Positions 13,386-14,671 of a stretch of DNA of 14,671 nt are shown here, piece by piece. The stretch comes from Pseudomonadota bacterium. Its GTDB lineage: Bacteria > Pseudomonadota > Alphaproteobacteria > Micavibrionales > Micavibrionaceae. The notes below the pieces were generated by a model that saw nothing but the letters and a program-made list of their open reading frames with translations, had not been told where the DNA came from and did not search any database. Where the stretch lies: contig JACQIJ010000094.1 in assembly GCA_016198545.1 (NCBI GenBank), positions 1 through 14,671 on the forward strand, written 5' to 3'. The position numbers and the translations under genes are program-made. Positions within the stretch are counted from its first letter, which is position 1. Every line of letters starts with the position of its first letter.

Positions 13386-14671
13386 GGGGTGTCCTCGATG
13401 GCGATTCCCAGCGCGGCCAGTTCGTCGCGGATAGCATCGGCGCGCGCGAAGTTTTTCTCCTTTTTCGCGGCAACACGTTCGTTTAGCAGAGCGTTTATTC
13501 CCGATTCATCGATATTGGCGCCCTGCCGGCCATAGCCTAGCCATGCGGCGGGATCGCCTTGAAGAATGCCGATAAGGTTTCCCGCCGATATCAGCGCGGC
13601 CTTCATTTCGGGCGTTTTCTTTTCAGCGGCTTTTTTCGCCAGCGTATTTACGGCTGCCAATGCCTGCGGCGTGTTCAGGTCATCGCAGAGGGCCTCCATG
13701 ACGTCCCCGGGAATGCCGCTATCCGCAGCCTCAACATCTTCAAGCGTGCGCAAAGTGCCATAAATCCGGTCGAGCATGGCTTTTGACTGGCGTATGGTTT
13801 CTTCCGACCAGTCCAGAGGTTGCCTGTAATGCGCAGACAGCAATGCAAGGCGCAGGACCTCGCCGTCGTAATGTTCGATCAGGTTGTGGACGAGGCGGAT
13901 ATTGCCGATGGATTTGGACATTTTCTCGCCCTCCACCGTGACAAAACCGTTGTGCGCCCAGAACTTCGCGAAGGCGCGCGGGTCGTTTTCGCGCCCGTGC
14001 GCGCAGCAGCTTTGCGCGATTTCGTTTTCATGGTGCGGGAATTTGAGGTCGGCGCCGCCGCCGTGGATGTCAAAGGGCAGGCCGAGATGCTTTTCCGCCA
14101 TCGCCGAGCACTCTATATGCCATCCGGGCCGCCCGCGCCCCCACGGCGAATCCCATCCCGGCTGGTCCGGCGTTGACGGCTTCCACAGCACAAAATCGGC
14201 AGGGTCGCGCTTGAAAGGCGCGACTTCCACGCGCGCGCCCGCGACCTGCTCATCCCGGTTGCGGCCCGACAGCCTGCCGTAGGCGGGATAGGACGGCACA
14301 CTGAACAGGACATGCCTTTCGGCTTCATAGGCGTGTTTGCGCTGGATGAGGGAAGAGATCAGGTTAATCATTTCCTGTATATGCTCAGTTGCGCGCGGCT
14401 GCACGTCCGGTTTCTGTACGCCCAGCGCCGCCATGTCCTCGTTGTATATGCGTTCATATTTCCGGGTGATGATGTCGATGGCCTCCCCGGTTTCCGCGCT
14501 GGCCGCCATGATCTTGTCATCAACGTCCGTGATGTTGGAAACATAGGTGACTTTCGGGTGCAGGTTCTTCAGAACCCGTACCAGAAGGTCGAACACGACG
14601 GACATTCGCGCATTGCCGATATGCGCGTAGTTATAGACCGTCGGCCCGCAGGCATACAGGCGTACATGGGC
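13352..14671 (-). CDS. cysS: Cysteinyl-tRNA synthetase, 5' end cut by window edge
   Basis: Class I synthetase charging tRNA-Cys. The frame stays open through base 14671, giving 439 residues in the window; about 20 N-terminal residues are missing compared with the usual 460 or so. The GTG at 14605 is internal, because upstream codons encode the conserved LYACGPTVYNYAHIGNAR. The HIGH motif appears as HIGN (within 14606-14623), and KMSKS is exact (13910-13924). Zinc ligands are visible: the Cys of CGPTVY (14648-14650), the Cys of WHIECSAM (14108-14110), and His and Glu of HHENE (near 14021-14035). The DALR-type helical domain and the C-terminal LGIAIEDTPQGPKWKR complete the protein. It is convergent with infC. 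Confidence 0.96.
   Translation of the reverse strand, partial: AHVRLYACGPTVYNYAHIGNARMSVVFDLLVRVLKNLHPKVTYVSNITDVDDKIMAASAETGEAIDIITRKYERIYNEDMAALGVQKPDVQPRATEHIQEMINLISSLIQRKHAYEAERHVLFSVPSYPAYGRLSGRNRDEQVAGARVEVAPFKRDPADFVLWKPSTPDQPGWDSPWGRGRPGWHIECSAMAEKHLGLPFDIHGGGADLKFPHHENEIAQSCCAHGRENDPRAFAKFWAHNGFVTVEGEKMSKSIGNIRLVHNLIEHYDGEVLRLALLSAHYRQPLDWSEETIRQSKAMLDRIYGTLRTLEDVEAADSGIPGDVMEALCDDLNTPQALAAVNTLAKKAAEKKTPEMKAALISAGNLIGILQGDPAAWLGYGRQGANIDESGINALLNERVAAKKEKNFARADAIRDELAALGIAIEDTPQGPKWKRSAG

Overview
This window looks like part of an alphaproteobacterial chromosome with moderately high G+C. The evidence for the group is indirect: the IF3 sequence is of the alphaproteobacterial type (for example the ISPNADPPVCK stretch followed by the KYEQQKKAAEARKKQK helix), and the asparaginase is of the Rhizobium etli type. 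No rRNA, tRNA, CRISPR array, insertion sequence or phage gene was seen.

Positions 1-8964 form a type I secretion locus. It opens with the last 1147 residues of a giant secreted RTX adhesin whose start lies upstream of the window. This part holds adhesin repeats, a duplicated domain of about 152 residues, a VWA domain with a complete metal site, RTX calcium-binding nonapeptides and a C-terminal secretion signal. A strong intrinsic terminator closes that gene. After it come the three export genes in one apparent operon: a TolC-family outer-membrane channel, an ABC transporter with a degenerate (non-protease) C39-like N-terminal domain of the LapB/LssB kind, and an HlyD-family periplasmic adaptor. 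Together they would export the adhesin to the cell surface, as LapBCE does for LapA. No LapD/LapG-type release genes are in the window.

Positions 9006-13340 are the thrS-infC neighbourhood, a conserved bacterial pairing (threonyl-tRNA synthetase and translation initiation factor IF3). Here the pair is separated by an unrecognised 89-residue protein gene and a zinc-type L-asparaginase II gene. The infC gene almost certainly starts at an AUU codon (12735), 8 nt after a perfect AAGGAG; the first ATG lies 13 codons further in.

Positions 13352-14671 are cysS (cysteinyl-tRNA synthetase) on the minus strand, convergent with infC and missing only about its first 20 residues at the window edge.

Most of the window is recognisable. 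The least explained parts are the duplicated adhesin domain (copy 1 appears nested inside another adhesin domain), the 89-residue orphan gene with its two flanking hairpins, and the apparently leaderless or Shine-Dalgarno-less start of thrS. I found no clear evidence for an entirely new system.
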